This document shows positions 16,031 to 24,765 of a DNA stretch of 53,908 nucleotides, piece after piece. Location of the stretch: NCBI GenBank assembly GCA_002170485.2, contig NHDZ02000127.1:1-53908 (forward strand), read 5' to 3'. Source of the DNA: MED660 sp002691025. GTDB lineage: Bacteria > Myxococcota_A > UBA9160 > UBA4427. The notes beneath the pieces were generated by a model. That model saw only the letters and a list, made by a program, of their open reading frames with translations, made no database searches and had not been told where the DNA came from. The translations under genes and the position numbers were made by a program. Position 1 is the first letter of the stretch. Every line of letters starts with the position of its first letter.

Positions 16031-17788
16031 CTATGCCTCTTCCTGTTTTTCTTCTTCGGGCAAAGCCAGCTCGATGGGTTTCTCGTCGAACAGCGGCGCA
16101 TCGAAAGCGGATTCCACCGGATTGTCCGGAGCCGGGCTCGTCTCGTCCCCGCTGAACGAGGGCGAAGGGGCCTCCTGGTTTTTGGGCTCGTCTTCGGCGG
16201 CGGGGGGTCGCCAGCCCGGGGCGACCCGGGCTGTTCGGTTGGCTTCCATGATCTTTTCCAGTTCCTGGCCACTCAGACCCGAGGTCAAGGTCAGCGTGGT
16301 CGAGGCGGCTTTGCCTGTGGCTGGATCGGCGGCGGTGACTTGAACGATTCCATCGGAATCGATCTCGAAGGTCACATCGATGGAGACCTCGCCTCGCCGG
16401 GCGGAAGGGAATCCCGAGAACTCGAACTGCCCGAGCATTTCATTTTCTTCGGCCTCCCGGTGGTCACCCTGATAGACCCGGATGATGACGCTTTCCTGGA
16501 AATCAGAGGATGTCGTAAAGCGCCGGGTCTGTTCTATGGGGACGGGTGTGCTGCGCTCGACGATGGGTTCGGTGAGTCCCCCCACGACTCCGACTCTCAA
16601 ATCGAGCGGAGTGATGTCCAGTAGTACAGATTCCGGAACGGCTGTGCTGAGCAGGGATGCGGCGTGGATCGCGGCTCCTACCGCGACGACTTCATCGGGG
16701 TCGACATCGCTCCGGGGATCTTGTTGAAAATAGCTCCGGACAGCGTTCTGGATCACAGGGAGCCGGGTCGGACCGCCGACCAGAATGACGCCATCGAGGT
16801 CCCGGACTGTCAGGTGGGCTTGCTGCAGGGCTTCGTCGCAGACCTTGAAAGTCCTCTGGATCAGGTCGGCCACCAGGGCATCGAACTCGCTCCGGGCCAG
16901 CGTGCGCTCGATGGAGAGCATCCCCTTCGCCGGGTCATCCAGCAGATCCGGAATCTGGATGCGGGTTTCTTCTTCCTCAGACAGGGCGTTCTTGGCCTCT
17001 TCGGCGGCTCGTTTGAGTTTTCCAAGAGCCCGGAGGTCATTGCGCGGATTGATTCCGTGTTCGGCCACGAATTCTTCGGCGAGGAGATCCAGGATACGAT
17101 CGTCGAAATCATCTCCGCCCAGGAAGGTATCGCCGCTGGTGGCCAAGACTTCAAAAACGTCCCGGCCGATTTCGAGCACGGAGATATCGAAGGTTCCTCC
17201 ACCCAGGTCATAGACTCCGACGCGCTGGTCCAGGCCTCGGCCGAATCCGTACGCAAGCGCGGCTGCGGTGGGCTCGTTCAGGATGCGCATGACTTCCAGG
17301 CCCGCGATCCGGCCCGCATCCTTGGTGGCCTGCCTCTGGTTGTCATTGAAGTAGGCCGGCACCGTGATCACGGCCTTTTGTACGGGATCGCCGAGTTCTT
17401 CCTCGGCAATCATTTTCATTTCGCGAAGGACCATGGCCGAAATCTCTTCCAGGGAGAAGATTTCCTCTCCGATCTGGATTCGGGTGCTGTGATTCGGACC
17501 GGAGATGATGTCGTAGGAGCTGACTGTCTGGGCCTTCCGGACCTCTTCTGAAAAGTAGTACCGACCAATCAATCTCTTGGACGAGCTGACGGTTCGTTCC
17601 GGTTGTTGGACGATTCGGGCCCGAGCCGAGTTGCCCACCTCGATCTTTCCGTTTTCGTCAAAGGCCACGACGCTGGCTGTCGTCCGTTCTCCAAATCGGT
17701 TGGCGATGACTTCGGGCTTCTCCTTCTGGAGGATGGCCACACACGAGTTGCTGGTTCCAAGATCGATTCCGATCGCGTAGGGCTTCAT
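16031..17788 (-). CDS. Hsp70 (DnaK-like) chaperone lacking the usual lid domain
   Basis: 585 residues, against about 640 for DnaK. The ATPase domain is complete: IGIDLGTSNSCVA at the start, VITVPAYFNDNQRQATKDAG, VYDLGGGTFDISVLE and ILVGGPTRLPVIQ. The beta substrate-binding domain ends near VTAADPATGKAASTTLTL. After the short helix start (SGLSGQELEKIMEAN) there is no alpha-helical lid, only about 75 residues rich in Pro, Glu, Asp and Ser. The start at 17788 has GAGGAAGAG upstream; an earlier in-frame start adds an unrelated tail. It forms an operon with a minimal J-protein. It is probably a specialised Hsp70 rather than the main DnaK, since no grpE or full dnaJ is nearby. Confidence 0.92.
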   Translation of the reverse strand: MKPYAIGIDLGTSNSCVAILQKEKPEVIANRFGERTTASVVAFDENGKIEVGNSARARIVQQPERTVSSSKRLIGRYYFSEEVRKAQTVSSYDIISGPNHSTRIQIGEEIFSLEEISAMVLREMKMIAEEELGDPVQKAVITVPAYFNDNQRQATKDAGRIAGLEVMRILNEPTAAALAYGFGRGLDQRVGVYDLGGGTFDISVLEIGRDVFEVLATSGDTFLGGDDFDDRILDLLAEEFVAEHGINPRNDLRALGKLKRAAEEAKNALSEEEETRIQIPDLLDDPAKGMLSIERTLARSEFDALVADLIQRTFKVCDEALQQAHLTVRDLDGVILVGGPTRLPVIQNAVRSYFQQDPRSDVDPDEVVAVGAAIHAASLLSTAVPESVLLDITPLDLRVGVVGGLTEPIVERSTPVPIEQTRRFTTSSDFQESVIIRVYQGDHREAEENEMLGQFEFSGFPSARRGEVSIDVTFEIDSDGIVQVTAADPATGKAASTTLTLTSGLSGQELEKIMEANRTARVAPGWRPPAAEDEPKNQEAPSPSFSGDETSPAPDNPVESAFDAPLFDEKPIELALPEEEKQEEA

Positions 17789-18045
17789 GGTCTCTTCCTC
17801 TTCTGGATCTCGAAGGGCAATGGGTCGGGTGGGTGGGGGTGGTAGATCGTGTGACACGAGACCCCGGCGCCGTTTCCAATGGGTGTCGGGAAAGCCGAGG
17901 AATCCCGTGGGGATACCGAGGCCGATCTCCCTTTATCCATCGGCCATCCGCGCCAAGGTCTGAATGGGTCCAGGGCTGGTTTTCTGGCTCGCATGGCCTT
18001 TGGCGGGGCTGCGTGCTAAATCCCTGTTAGATAAAGAGGATTCGC

Positions 18046-18792
18046 ATGTCTGGTCACTCCAAATGGTCCACCATCAAGCGCAAAAAGGGCGCGGCTGACG
18101 CCAAGCGCGGGAAGATCTTTACAAAACTCATCCGAGAGATTGCGACGGCGGCCCGCTTGGCCGGCGGCGATCTCGATAGCAATCCCCGGCTCCGACTGGT
18201 GGTCGACAAGGCCAAGGCGGCCAATATGCCCAAGGACAACATCCAGCGGGCCATCCAGAAGGGCGTGGGGGGCGGCGAAGGAGAGGCCTATGAAGAGATG
18301 GTGTACGAGGGGTACGGCCCCGGTGGCACCGCCATCTTGATTGAAACCTTGAGCGATAACAAGAACCGTACGGTCAGCGATGTGCGCCATGCTCTTACGA
18401 AGAATGGCGGAAATCTGGGTTCCACCGGTTGTGTCGCCTACTTGTTTGAAAAGCAGGGTCTCATCCTCTTCAGCGCGGAGGGCATCGACTCGGAGAGCCT
18501 GATGGAAGCGGCCATCGACGCGGGGGCCGAGGACGTGGTGGAATCGGAAGACACGTTGGAGGTCGTCACATCCGCTCCCGATTTTCCGGCGGTGAAAGAA
18601 GCCCTGGAGGCGGCCGAGTTCGTTCCGGTAGAAGCCTCGATCAGCATGATTCCCTCGACGACGGTGGCCCTGGCTGGGGCGGAGGCCGAGCGGATGCTGC
18701 GTTTGTCGGATTCTCTCGAGGATCTTGACGACGTACAGAATTTCTATGCGAACTTTGACATCTCAGAAGAAGAGATGGCGAAGTTCGTTTGA
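18046..18792 (+). CDS. yebC: YebC/PmpR family protein
   Basis: 248 residues, full length for YebC. The N-terminus MSGHSKWSTIKRKKGAADAKRGKIFTKL is near-invariant in the family, followed by NMPKDNIQRAIQKG and GYGPGGTAILIE. YebC-type proteins have been described as DNA-binding regulators and, more recently, as factors easing ribosome stalling at difficult peptide sequences. In many Proteobacteria the gene lies directly before ruvC, as here (58 bases), forming yebC-ruvC-ruvA-ruvB. It diverges from the Hsp70 operon across 257 bases, which must hold both promoters. Confidence 0.95.
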   Translation: MSGHSKWSTIKRKKGAADAKRGKIFTKLIREIATAARLAGGDLDSNPRLRLVVDKAKAANMPKDNIQRAIQKGVGGGEGEAYEEMVYEGYGPGGTAILIETLSDNKNRTVSDVRHALTKNGGNLGSTGCVAYLFEKQGLILFSAEGIDSESLMEAAIDAGAEDVVESEDTLEVVTSAPDFPAVKEALEAAEFVPVEASISMIPSTTVALAGAEAERMLRLSDSLEDLDDVQNFYANFDISEEEMAKFV

Positions 18793-18850
18793 TCCACCTC
18801 CTTCGACCGGGCGGTCGGAGGGACAGACTTTGAATCGCGCGGGGGGTGCG

Positions 18851-19396
18851 ATGCGAATCCTTGGAATTGATCCGGGCTCCACTGCAACGGGCTACGGGGT
18901 TGTGGACTCGGCGGGAAGCCGGCTCGTTCACGTGGCCCACGGTGTGATTCGAGGTGCGCGCAATGCATCGCTGGCGAATCGGCTGGCGAGGATCCATGCC
19001 GAACTGCTCGAAGTGGCCAGTGAGCACCGACCCGACGTGGCGGTGATCGAGAAGGTCTTCCTGGCCGCCAACCCCCGATCGGCCCTGGTCCTGGGGCAGG
19101 CACGTGGGGCCGCGCTGGCGGCCTTGGCCGCAAAGGGTCTGGACGTACACGAGCTGTCAGCCCGGGAAGTCAAGAAAGCGGTGGCCGGCACGGGAGCGGC
19201 GGACAAGAAGCAGGTTCAGTTCATGGTGGTGCGTTTGCTGGGTCTGGACCGCTCGCCGCCTTCGGATGCCGCGGATGCCTTGGCGATCGCGATTTCGCAT
19301 GCCCACGGCGGGCGGCTCGCCGGAGTGGGAATTCGTTCCGGTCGGCGAAGCCTCAGGGATGTGGCGCGCGCACGGCTTCCGCGAGAAGTCCGTTGA
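18851..19396 (+). CDS. ruvC: Holliday junction endonuclease RuvC
   Basis: 181 residues. The RNase H-like core opens MRILGIDPGSTATGYGVVD with catalytic Asp7; VAVIEKVF supplies the conserved Glu and SDAADALAIAISHAH the C-terminal acidic residues. The start is the ATG at 18851 since upstream in-frame codons belong to the 3' end of yebC in another frame. RuvC cuts four-way junctions after RuvAB branch migration. Its TGA overlaps the TTG start of ruvA, indicating translational coupling. Confidence 0.96.
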   Translation: MRILGIDPGSTATGYGVVDSAGSRLVHVAHGVIRGARNASLANRLARIHAELLEVASEHRPDVAVIEKVFLAANPRSALVLGQARGAALAALAAKGLDVHELSAREVKKAVAGTGAADKKQVQFMVVRLLGLDRSPPSDAADALAIAISHAHGGRLAGVGIRSGRRSLRDVARARLPREVR

Positions 19397-20013
19397 TCGC
19401 CCGTCTGGAAGGAGTGCTGGCCGTCAAGGGGCCCACGCGCCTGGTCCTGGACGTGGGCGGCGTGGGGTATGAGGTGCTCGTGTCGCTTCAGACTTTCGAG
19501 CGTTTGCCTGAAACCGGAAAAACCGTGGGATTGAATATCCGGACCGTGGTTCGGGAGGATGCTTTCCTTCTCTACGGTTTTGCGACGACCCTGGAGAAGG
19601 ATCTATTCGATCTCCTGCTCCGAGCCAATCGAGTCGGCCCTCGCCTGGCTCAGGCGATCCTTTCTGGCATTTCCACGGGAGCTCTTTTGAGGGCTTTGTG
19701 TGATTCCGACGCACCGGCCCTGCGTCGGGCTCCGGGTGTCGGGGCCAAACTGGCCGAGCGCATCTGTCTGGACCTGAGCGACGGAGCCCGAGAACTGATG
19801 GCTCGGGAACAAACGGTTCCGGACGGAGAGACCCTGCCCGAGCCCTCGGAGACTGGACTCAGTGTGGTCGAGCAGTTGATCTCCGCGCTGGAGAATCTCG
19901 GATATGCCAGCCATCAGGCGGAAAAAGTGGCGGTGAGTGCGGCCCGGGAGGCCGGGGATGACGCCTCGCTTGAGAACCTGATTCGCGTGGCACTCAGGAG
20001 TCTGGCGACATGA
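19393..20013 (+). CDS. ruvA: Holliday junction DNA helicase subunit RuvA
   Basis: 206 residues with the three RuvA domains: an N-terminal OB-fold (MIARLEGVL..GVGYEV), the helix-hairpin-helix pair (LLLRANRVGPRLAQAIL and LRRAPGVGAKLAERICLDL) and, after an acidic linker, the C-terminal RuvB-contacting domain (SVVEQLISALENLGYASHQAEKVA). RuvA tetramers hold the junction open while RuvB pumps DNA. Start is TTG overlapping the ruvC stop; the stop overlaps the ruvB ATG, so the three are translated as a coupled unit. Confidence 0.95.
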   Translation: MIARLEGVLAVKGPTRLVLDVGGVGYEVLVSLQTFERLPETGKTVGLNIRTVVREDAFLLYGFATTLEKDLFDLLLRANRVGPRLAQAILSGISTGALLRALCDSDAPALRRAPGVGAKLAERICLDLSDGARELMAREQTVPDGETLPEPSETGLSVVEQLISALENLGYASHQAEKVAVSAAREAGDDASLENLIRVALRSLAT

Positions 20014-21023
20014 GTGAGATGGACGACGTCGACCGCGGTCCCCTGAGCTTTGACGCTTCGGATTCCGATCGGGTCTCGGAGGAGAGCCTTCGTCCTCGGA
20101 CCCTGGACGAGATGATCGGTCAGCGTCGTTTGCGTGAGAATCTGGGTGTTTTCGTTCAAGCGGCGCGACAGCGGGGCGAAGCGCTGGATCATGTTCTCTT
20201 CTATGGCCCGCCCGGTCTGGGCAAGACATCCTTGGCGCGGATCGTCGCGACTGAGATGGGAGCGGGTTTTCACGCGACGAGTGGCCCTGCCATTGAGCGC
20301 CCCGGAGACCTGGCTGCTCTGCTCTCCAATGTCGAAGAGGGCGAGGTGCTCTTCATCGACGAAATCCATCGGCTCTCGGCCAGCGTGGAGGAGATCCTCT
20401 ACCCCGGGATGGAGGATTTCCAGCTTGACCTCCTGATTGGAGAGGGGCCGAGCGCCAGATCGATCCGGTTGGATCTCCCTCGCTTTACGCTGGTGGGGGC
20501 GACGACGAGAGCGGGCCTTTTGACCTCGCCCCTTCGAGATCGCTTCGGGTGGAGCGCCCGCCTTGAATACTATCCGGTGGACGACCTGACGGAGATCGTC
20601 TTGCGATCCGGTCGCCTGCTCGGGGTTGATCTCGAGTTGGAGGCCGCAAGAGAAATTGCGAGTCGCTCTCGCGGGACACCTCGGGTGGCCAACCGGCTTT
20701 TGCGCCGGGTGCGTGACTTCGTCGAGGTGCAGGACGATGTGAAGCGACCCGTGCCCGTGGAGCCCGTGGGCTTTGCGCTCGATCGTCTGGAAGTGGACGC
20801 AGCGGGCTTCGATTCCCTGGACCGGGCGCTGCTGGGGACCTTGATCGACAAGTTCGGGGGAGGACCGGTAGGGCTGGAAACGCTCGCGGCCGCCGTCGGA
20901 GAAGACAAAGGAACCCTGGAGGACGTGGTGGAGCCCTTCTTGATCCATCAGGGGTTCCTGGACCGGACGCCACGCGGACGCGTGGCCACTCAACTCGCCC
21001 TGGAGTTCTGGCGTAAGGCCTGA
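20010..21023 (+). CDS. ruvB: Holliday junction branch-migration ATPase RuvB
   Basis: 337 residues, usual length. The AAA+ core is plain: a typical RuvB opening (LRPRTLDEMIGQRRLRENL), Walker A YGPPGLGKTSLA, Walker B VLFIDEIHRL, sensor segment LVGATTRAGLL and the Arg finger region PLRDRFG. The C-terminal winged helix ends GRVATQLALEFW. The ATG overlaps the ruvA stop (ATGA). RuvB hexamers drive branch migration with RuvA and RuvC. Confidence 0.97.
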   Translation: MSEMDDVDRGPLSFDASDSDRVSEESLRPRTLDEMIGQRRLRENLGVFVQAARQRGEALDHVLFYGPPGLGKTSLARIVATEMGAGFHATSGPAIERPGDLAALLSNVEEGEVLFIDEIHRLSASVEEILYPGMEDFQLDLLIGEGPSARSIRLDLPRFTLVGATTRAGLLTSPLRDRFGWSARLEYYPVDDLTEIVLRSGRLLGVDLELEAAREIASRSRGTPRVANRLLRRVRDFVEVQDDVKRPVPVEPVGFALDRLEVDAAGFDSLDRALLGTLIDKFGGGPVGLETLAAAVGEDKGTLEDVVEPFLIHQGFLDRTPRGRVATQLALEFWRKA

Positions 21024-21246
21024 GCTTCCTCGAGTCCGGGGTCGTGGCTCGAGCGAGGCCCCGCGAGAGGCTGAAAAGGCCCTCTGGGTCGCCTCATGCC
21101 TTTCATCGAAGTCAGACTCATACACGGGTCCCGTTTGCCGATAGAGCCGGTAGGGGGAGGGGTGCATCTGACCTGCGCGGCTCTTGAGCGCGGATCGCAT
21201 CCCCTGCCAAGGTGCTCTTCTGGAATCTTCAAGTGGGGACGGAAAG

Positions 21247-23796
21247 TTGGGTTGGAGTCGGTTTCTGATTGGTGGGATAGGCCTGGCCATGGGGCTTCTG
21301 GGTCTGCTTGGACGTGTTCCCGTCCCGGAGGCGTCGGGGCCGGAGGGTCTTGCGCCTGTTTTTTCGCTGTGGGCTTCCCTGGCGGATTTTTCGGCCGGTC
21401 TCGCCTGGCCTTGGCCCGGATGGAGCGCGGCCCTTACGGATCGGGGCTGGCCGAACCCGGTGGGAAGTGATCTGTTGCTGGGGATCGGTGTCGTGTTGCT
21501 GGCGTTTGTTCTCTTGATGCGCGCGCGGGTTCGTGATGCCGAAGATCCGGAGCTCCAGGGAGCTCGGTCTCCGGGCCATGATCGCAAGGCCCGTCGTCGC
21601 TCTCGCAGCCAGGTTCGCGCTCTGGCCGGCCGCGGTGAGTTGGAAGCCGCCGCGGAATTGTGTTGGGAGATGGGCGATTTCGATTCGGCGGTGAATCATT
21701 TTGTGGAGGCCGATCTGAAGGCGCGAGCGGCCGACGTTCGCCAGGAGCAGGCGAGGAATGTCGAGGCTGCCGGCTTGTTGACCGAGGCCGGAGAATTCGA
21801 GCGTGCGGCGGTTCTCTACGGGGGTGAAGACGAGTGGGAGTCGGCCGCGCGTTGTTATGCACAGATGGGCCGGCCCGGTCAGGCCGCGGAGATGTATGAG
21901 AAGGGCGGGCAGTTGCATGAGTCGGCTTCGCTTTATGAGAAAGCCGAATTCTTCATGGAAGCCGCGCGGGTGTGGTCGGAGATTTCAGAATGGGGTCGGT
22001 CGGCCACGTGCCTGGAGCGGGTTCTTGAGGAAAGTCGATTGAGATCGCAGCCGAATCATTCCTCCGCCCAGACGGGCCAGGATCTGGCCAAGCGCATCGT
22101 GGAACTCCACGATCGAAACGGACATCCCGAGCGCGGGCTCTGTGCACTCGAGAAGGCCGGATGCTGGCGTGAGGCCGCCGAACTGGCTCTCAAACTCGGC
22201 GACGACAAGACGGCCGCACGGGCTTTCCAGAGGGCCGGCGACCCGGTTCGTTCGGCCGAGGTGCTCAAGAGGCTGGGGGACGGCAAGACCGCGGCACGCC
22301 AGTTGGCGGACCATCATCGGGATCAAGAAGAGTTGGTTGAAGCGGCTCGATGTCTTGAAGGGGTGGGGGATTATGCCGAGGCGGGTGATCTCTATCGTCA
22401 ACACGGTGAATTCCTCCAGGCGGCGGACTGTTATCGCAATCAAGGCGATTGGTCGGCGGCGGCCGAAATGTTCGAGTCCGGAGGAGACGGTGTTTCTGCG
22501 GCCGAGTGCTACGAAAAGGCGGGCGCTTTCGAACAGGCCGCGGGTTGTTATACGCGTCTTGAGCGCACGGACCGGGCTGCCCAGAATCTGGAGCGCGCCG
22601 GTCTCCACCTGCAGGCGGGGCGGGCTTTCTGTTCGATCTCGCGTGAAGACGAAGCGGTGGCTTCTCTTCAGGGGCTGAGCTCCGAGGATCCGGACTTCAT
22701 GGAGGGGACGGCCCTCCTGGCTCAACTCTTCTGCAATCGGGAACAGCCGGAACTGGCCATCCGCGCCTTGGAAGCCGCTATCGGAGAGGCCGAGATCGAT
22801 CGGGAAAACCTGGTGGCCTACTACGCGTGGGCGCGTGCTCTGGAGCGAGTCGCCCATTGGCGGAGGTGCGTTGAACTCTTCGAAAAGATACTGAGTCTGG
22901 ATATCGGGTACCTCGATGTTTCCAAGCGGTTGGAATCGGCCCGGGCGGAAGTGGCTCGGTTGCCCCAAGCGGTGGGACCCGGCGCTTCGCCCGAGCTCTC
23001 TTCGCCCGGGAACGCCAACCGCTACCACATTCGGGGGGAGTTGGGCCGCGGTGGTATGGGCATCGTCTACGAAGCGTTTGACACCGTTCTGGACCGCAAG
23101 GTCGCCTTCAAGGTCTTGCCGGGTCACCTCACCTCCAGTGGCAAGGACTCGGGTCATTTCCTGCGCGAAGCGAAAGCGGCGGCCAAGTTGAATCATCCCA
23201 ATATCGTGACGGTCTACGATGCCGGGAGCCAAGGCGGGCGTCTTTATATTGCGATGGAGCATGTGGACGGCATCACGTTCAAGCAGATCCTGGCCCGACG
23301 GGGCGCCCTGGCGCCTCGGGGCATGCTCTATGTGGCCGTACAGCTTTGCGAAGCCCTGGCGTATGCCCACGCACAAAAAGTCGTCCACCGGGATATCAAA
23401 CCCGCCAACATCATGTGGACGCGCGACAAGAATACGAAGATCATGGACTTCGGTCTGGCCAAGAGCATGGAAGAAGTGCTTCAACAAACCACGGCTGTGG
23501 CGGGAACGCCTTACTACATGAGCCCAGAGCAGACGTTGGGCAGGAATGTGGACCACCGGACGGATATCTACGCTCTGGGTGTGACGCTTTTTGAAATGCT
23601 CACCGGGACGGTTCCCTTCAAGGAAGGCGATGTCTCCTATCACCACGTGCACACACCCGCGCCCGATGTGCGGCAGCATCTTCCGGAGACTCCTGAGCCG
23701 ATTGCCCAGTTGATTGCGCGCTGCCTGGACAAGGACCCGTTGTCCCGATTCCAGACCGCGGAGGAGATGGCGGCTTTCATCCGGCAGATCGGCTGA
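21247..23796 (+). CDS. Membrane-tethered repeat protein with C-terminal Ser/Thr protein kinase
   Basis: About 849 residues. Two N-terminal transmembrane segments (GGIGLAMGLLGLLG and LLLGIGVVLLAFVLLMRAR) put the rest in the cytoplasm. Next comes about 500 residues of TPR-like repeats with a recurring A..C...GD...AA..Y..AG pattern. The kinase occupies about residues 592-845 with every key element: GRGGMGIVY, Lys in VAFKVLP, HRDIKPANIMW, DFGLAK, and GTPYYMSPEQ. It should therefore be active. Start is uncertain: TTG 21247 follows GGGGACGG, while TTG 21184 would add 21 residues without an SD. Most bacterial PknB-type kinases place the kinase first. It lies between ruvB and lpxC; its targets may be the repeat domain's partners. 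Confidence 0.87.
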   Translation: MGWSRFLIGGIGLAMGLLGLLGRVPVPEASGPEGLAPVFSLWASLADFSAGLAWPWPGWSAALTDRGWPNPVGSDLLLGIGVVLLAFVLLMRARVRDAEDPELQGARSPGHDRKARRRSRSQVRALAGRGELEAAAELCWEMGDFDSAVNHFVEADLKARAADVRQEQARNVEAAGLLTEAGEFERAAVLYGGEDEWESAARCYAQMGRPGQAAEMYEKGGQLHESASLYEKAEFFMEAARVWSEISEWGRSATCLERVLEESRLRSQPNHSSAQTGQDLAKRIVELHDRNGHPERGLCALEKAGCWREAAELALKLGDDKTAARAFQRAGDPVRSAEVLKRLGDGKTAARQLADHHRDQEELVEAARCLEGVGDYAEAGDLYRQHGEFLQAADCYRNQGDWSAAAEMFESGGDGVSAAECYEKAGAFEQAAGCYTRLERTDRAAQNLERAGLHLQAGRAFCSISREDEAVASLQGLSSEDPDFMEGTALLAQLFCNREQPELAIRALEAAIGEAEIDRENLVAYYAWARALERVAHWRRCVELFEKILSLDIGYLDVSKRLESARAEVARLPQAVGPGASPELSSPGNANRYHIRGELGRGGMGIVYEAFDTVLDRKVAFKVLPGHLTSSGKDSGHFLREAKAAAKLNHPNIVTVYDAGSQGGRLYIAMEHVDGITFKQILARRGALAPRGMLYVAVQLCEALAYAHAQKVVHRDIKPANIMWTRDKNTKIMDFGLAKSMEEVLQQTTAVAGTPYYMSPEQTLGRNVDHRTDIYALGVTLFEMLTGTVPFKEGDVSYHHVHTPAPDVRQHLPETPEPIAQLIARCLDKDPLSRFQTAEEMAAFIRQIG

Positions 23797-23859
23797 AACG
23801 GGGAAGCGGCCCGTCTTCGGGCGTTCTACTCTGGAACCCTCCTACCCGGGAAGGGTCCT

Positions 23860-24765
23860 GTGTCCTGTCCGTCCCAGACTACATTGGCCGATTCGGTCGA
23901 CTGCCGTGGAATCTCGGTTCACCGAGGGGCCGAGGTGGGCGTGTCGTTGCGGCCCGCGCCCGCGGACACGGGGGTGGTCTTCCGTTGTTCCCATGAGGGC
24001 GGGAGCACCGATATTCCGGCCCGTTTTGGTTCTGTGGTGGGTGCGAGCCAGTCCACGCAATTGGGTGTGGGGGCCTCTCGGATTTCGACTGTGGAGCACT
24101 TGCTGGCCGCTTTGCGCGCCACCGGTCTGGATAACGTGATTGTCGAGACCGATGGGGAGGAGTTACCGATTCTCGATGGAAGCGCTTCCGGTTGGGTCAG
24201 CTTGCTGGAGCGGGCCGGTCACGCCGTTTTGGCGTCGCCGCGCAAATCGCTTTTGGTGCGAAAGACGGTGGAAGTCAGCTGGGGAGAGCGCCGTATCTCG
24301 ATTTCGCCGGCGGACTGTTTCAGCTTTTGTTGTGAAATCGATTTTGATCATCCCCTGATCGGTCATCAGGCTCTCGATATACCCGAACTGACGGCCGAAG
24401 TCTTCAAGCAGGAACTGGCCGGGGCTCGCACCTTCGGCTTCGAGGCGGACGCAGAGCGTCTTCGTCAAGCGGGTCTGGCCCTGGGAGCCGGTCTCGAGAA
24501 CACGGTCGTTCTTTCCAAGGACGGGCTTTTGAACGAGGAGGGTCTTCGTTGGCCCGATGAGTTCGTTCGCCATAAAGGTGTGGACCTGATCGGGGATCTG
24601 GCCTTGTTGGGGGCGCCGCTTCTTGGGCATGTTGAAGTCCTGAGGGGTGGACACGCTCTTCATCACGCTCTGGTGCAGGCGCTGCTTTCAGACTCGGATG
24701 CGCTGAGCTGGGTGGATGAGACGTCACCGGGATCCTCCTCGGTGGTGGAAGAAGAGGGCCGATGA
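23860..24765 (+). CDS. lpxC: UDP-3-O-acyl-N-acetylglucosamine deacetylase LpxC
   Basis: 301 residues with a GTG start. Zinc and active-site motifs of LpxC are present: STVEHLLAALRATGLDN, the DGSASGW segment, FGFEADAERLRQAGLALG, RHKGVDLIGDLALLG and HALHHALV near the C-terminus. LpxC catalyses the committed step of lipid A synthesis, so the host is an LPS-making Gram-negative. A small stable hairpin (GCCCG-TCTT-CGGGC, 23809-23822) lies between the kinase gene and lpxC and could trim transcription. The last bases overlap the ATG of the next gene. Confidence 0.94.
   Translation: MSCPSQTTLADSVDCRGISVHRGAEVGVSLRPAPADTGVVFRCSHEGGSTDIPARFGSVVGASQSTQLGVGASRISTVEHLLAALRATGLDNVIVETDGEELPILDGSASGWVSLLERAGHAVLASPRKSLLVRKTVEVSWGERRISISPADCFSFCCEIDFDHPLIGHQALDIPELTAEVFKQELAGARTFGFEADAERLRQAGLALGAGLENTVVLSKDGLLNEEGLRWPDEFVRHKGVDLIGDLALLGAPLLGHVEVLRGGHALHHALVQALLSDSDALSWVDETSPGSSSVVEEEGR

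Noticed and set aside
23809..23822. GCCCG-TCTT-CGGGC hairpin before lpxC as a terminator
   Set aside because: Stem of five and no T-run; noted in the lpxC entry only.
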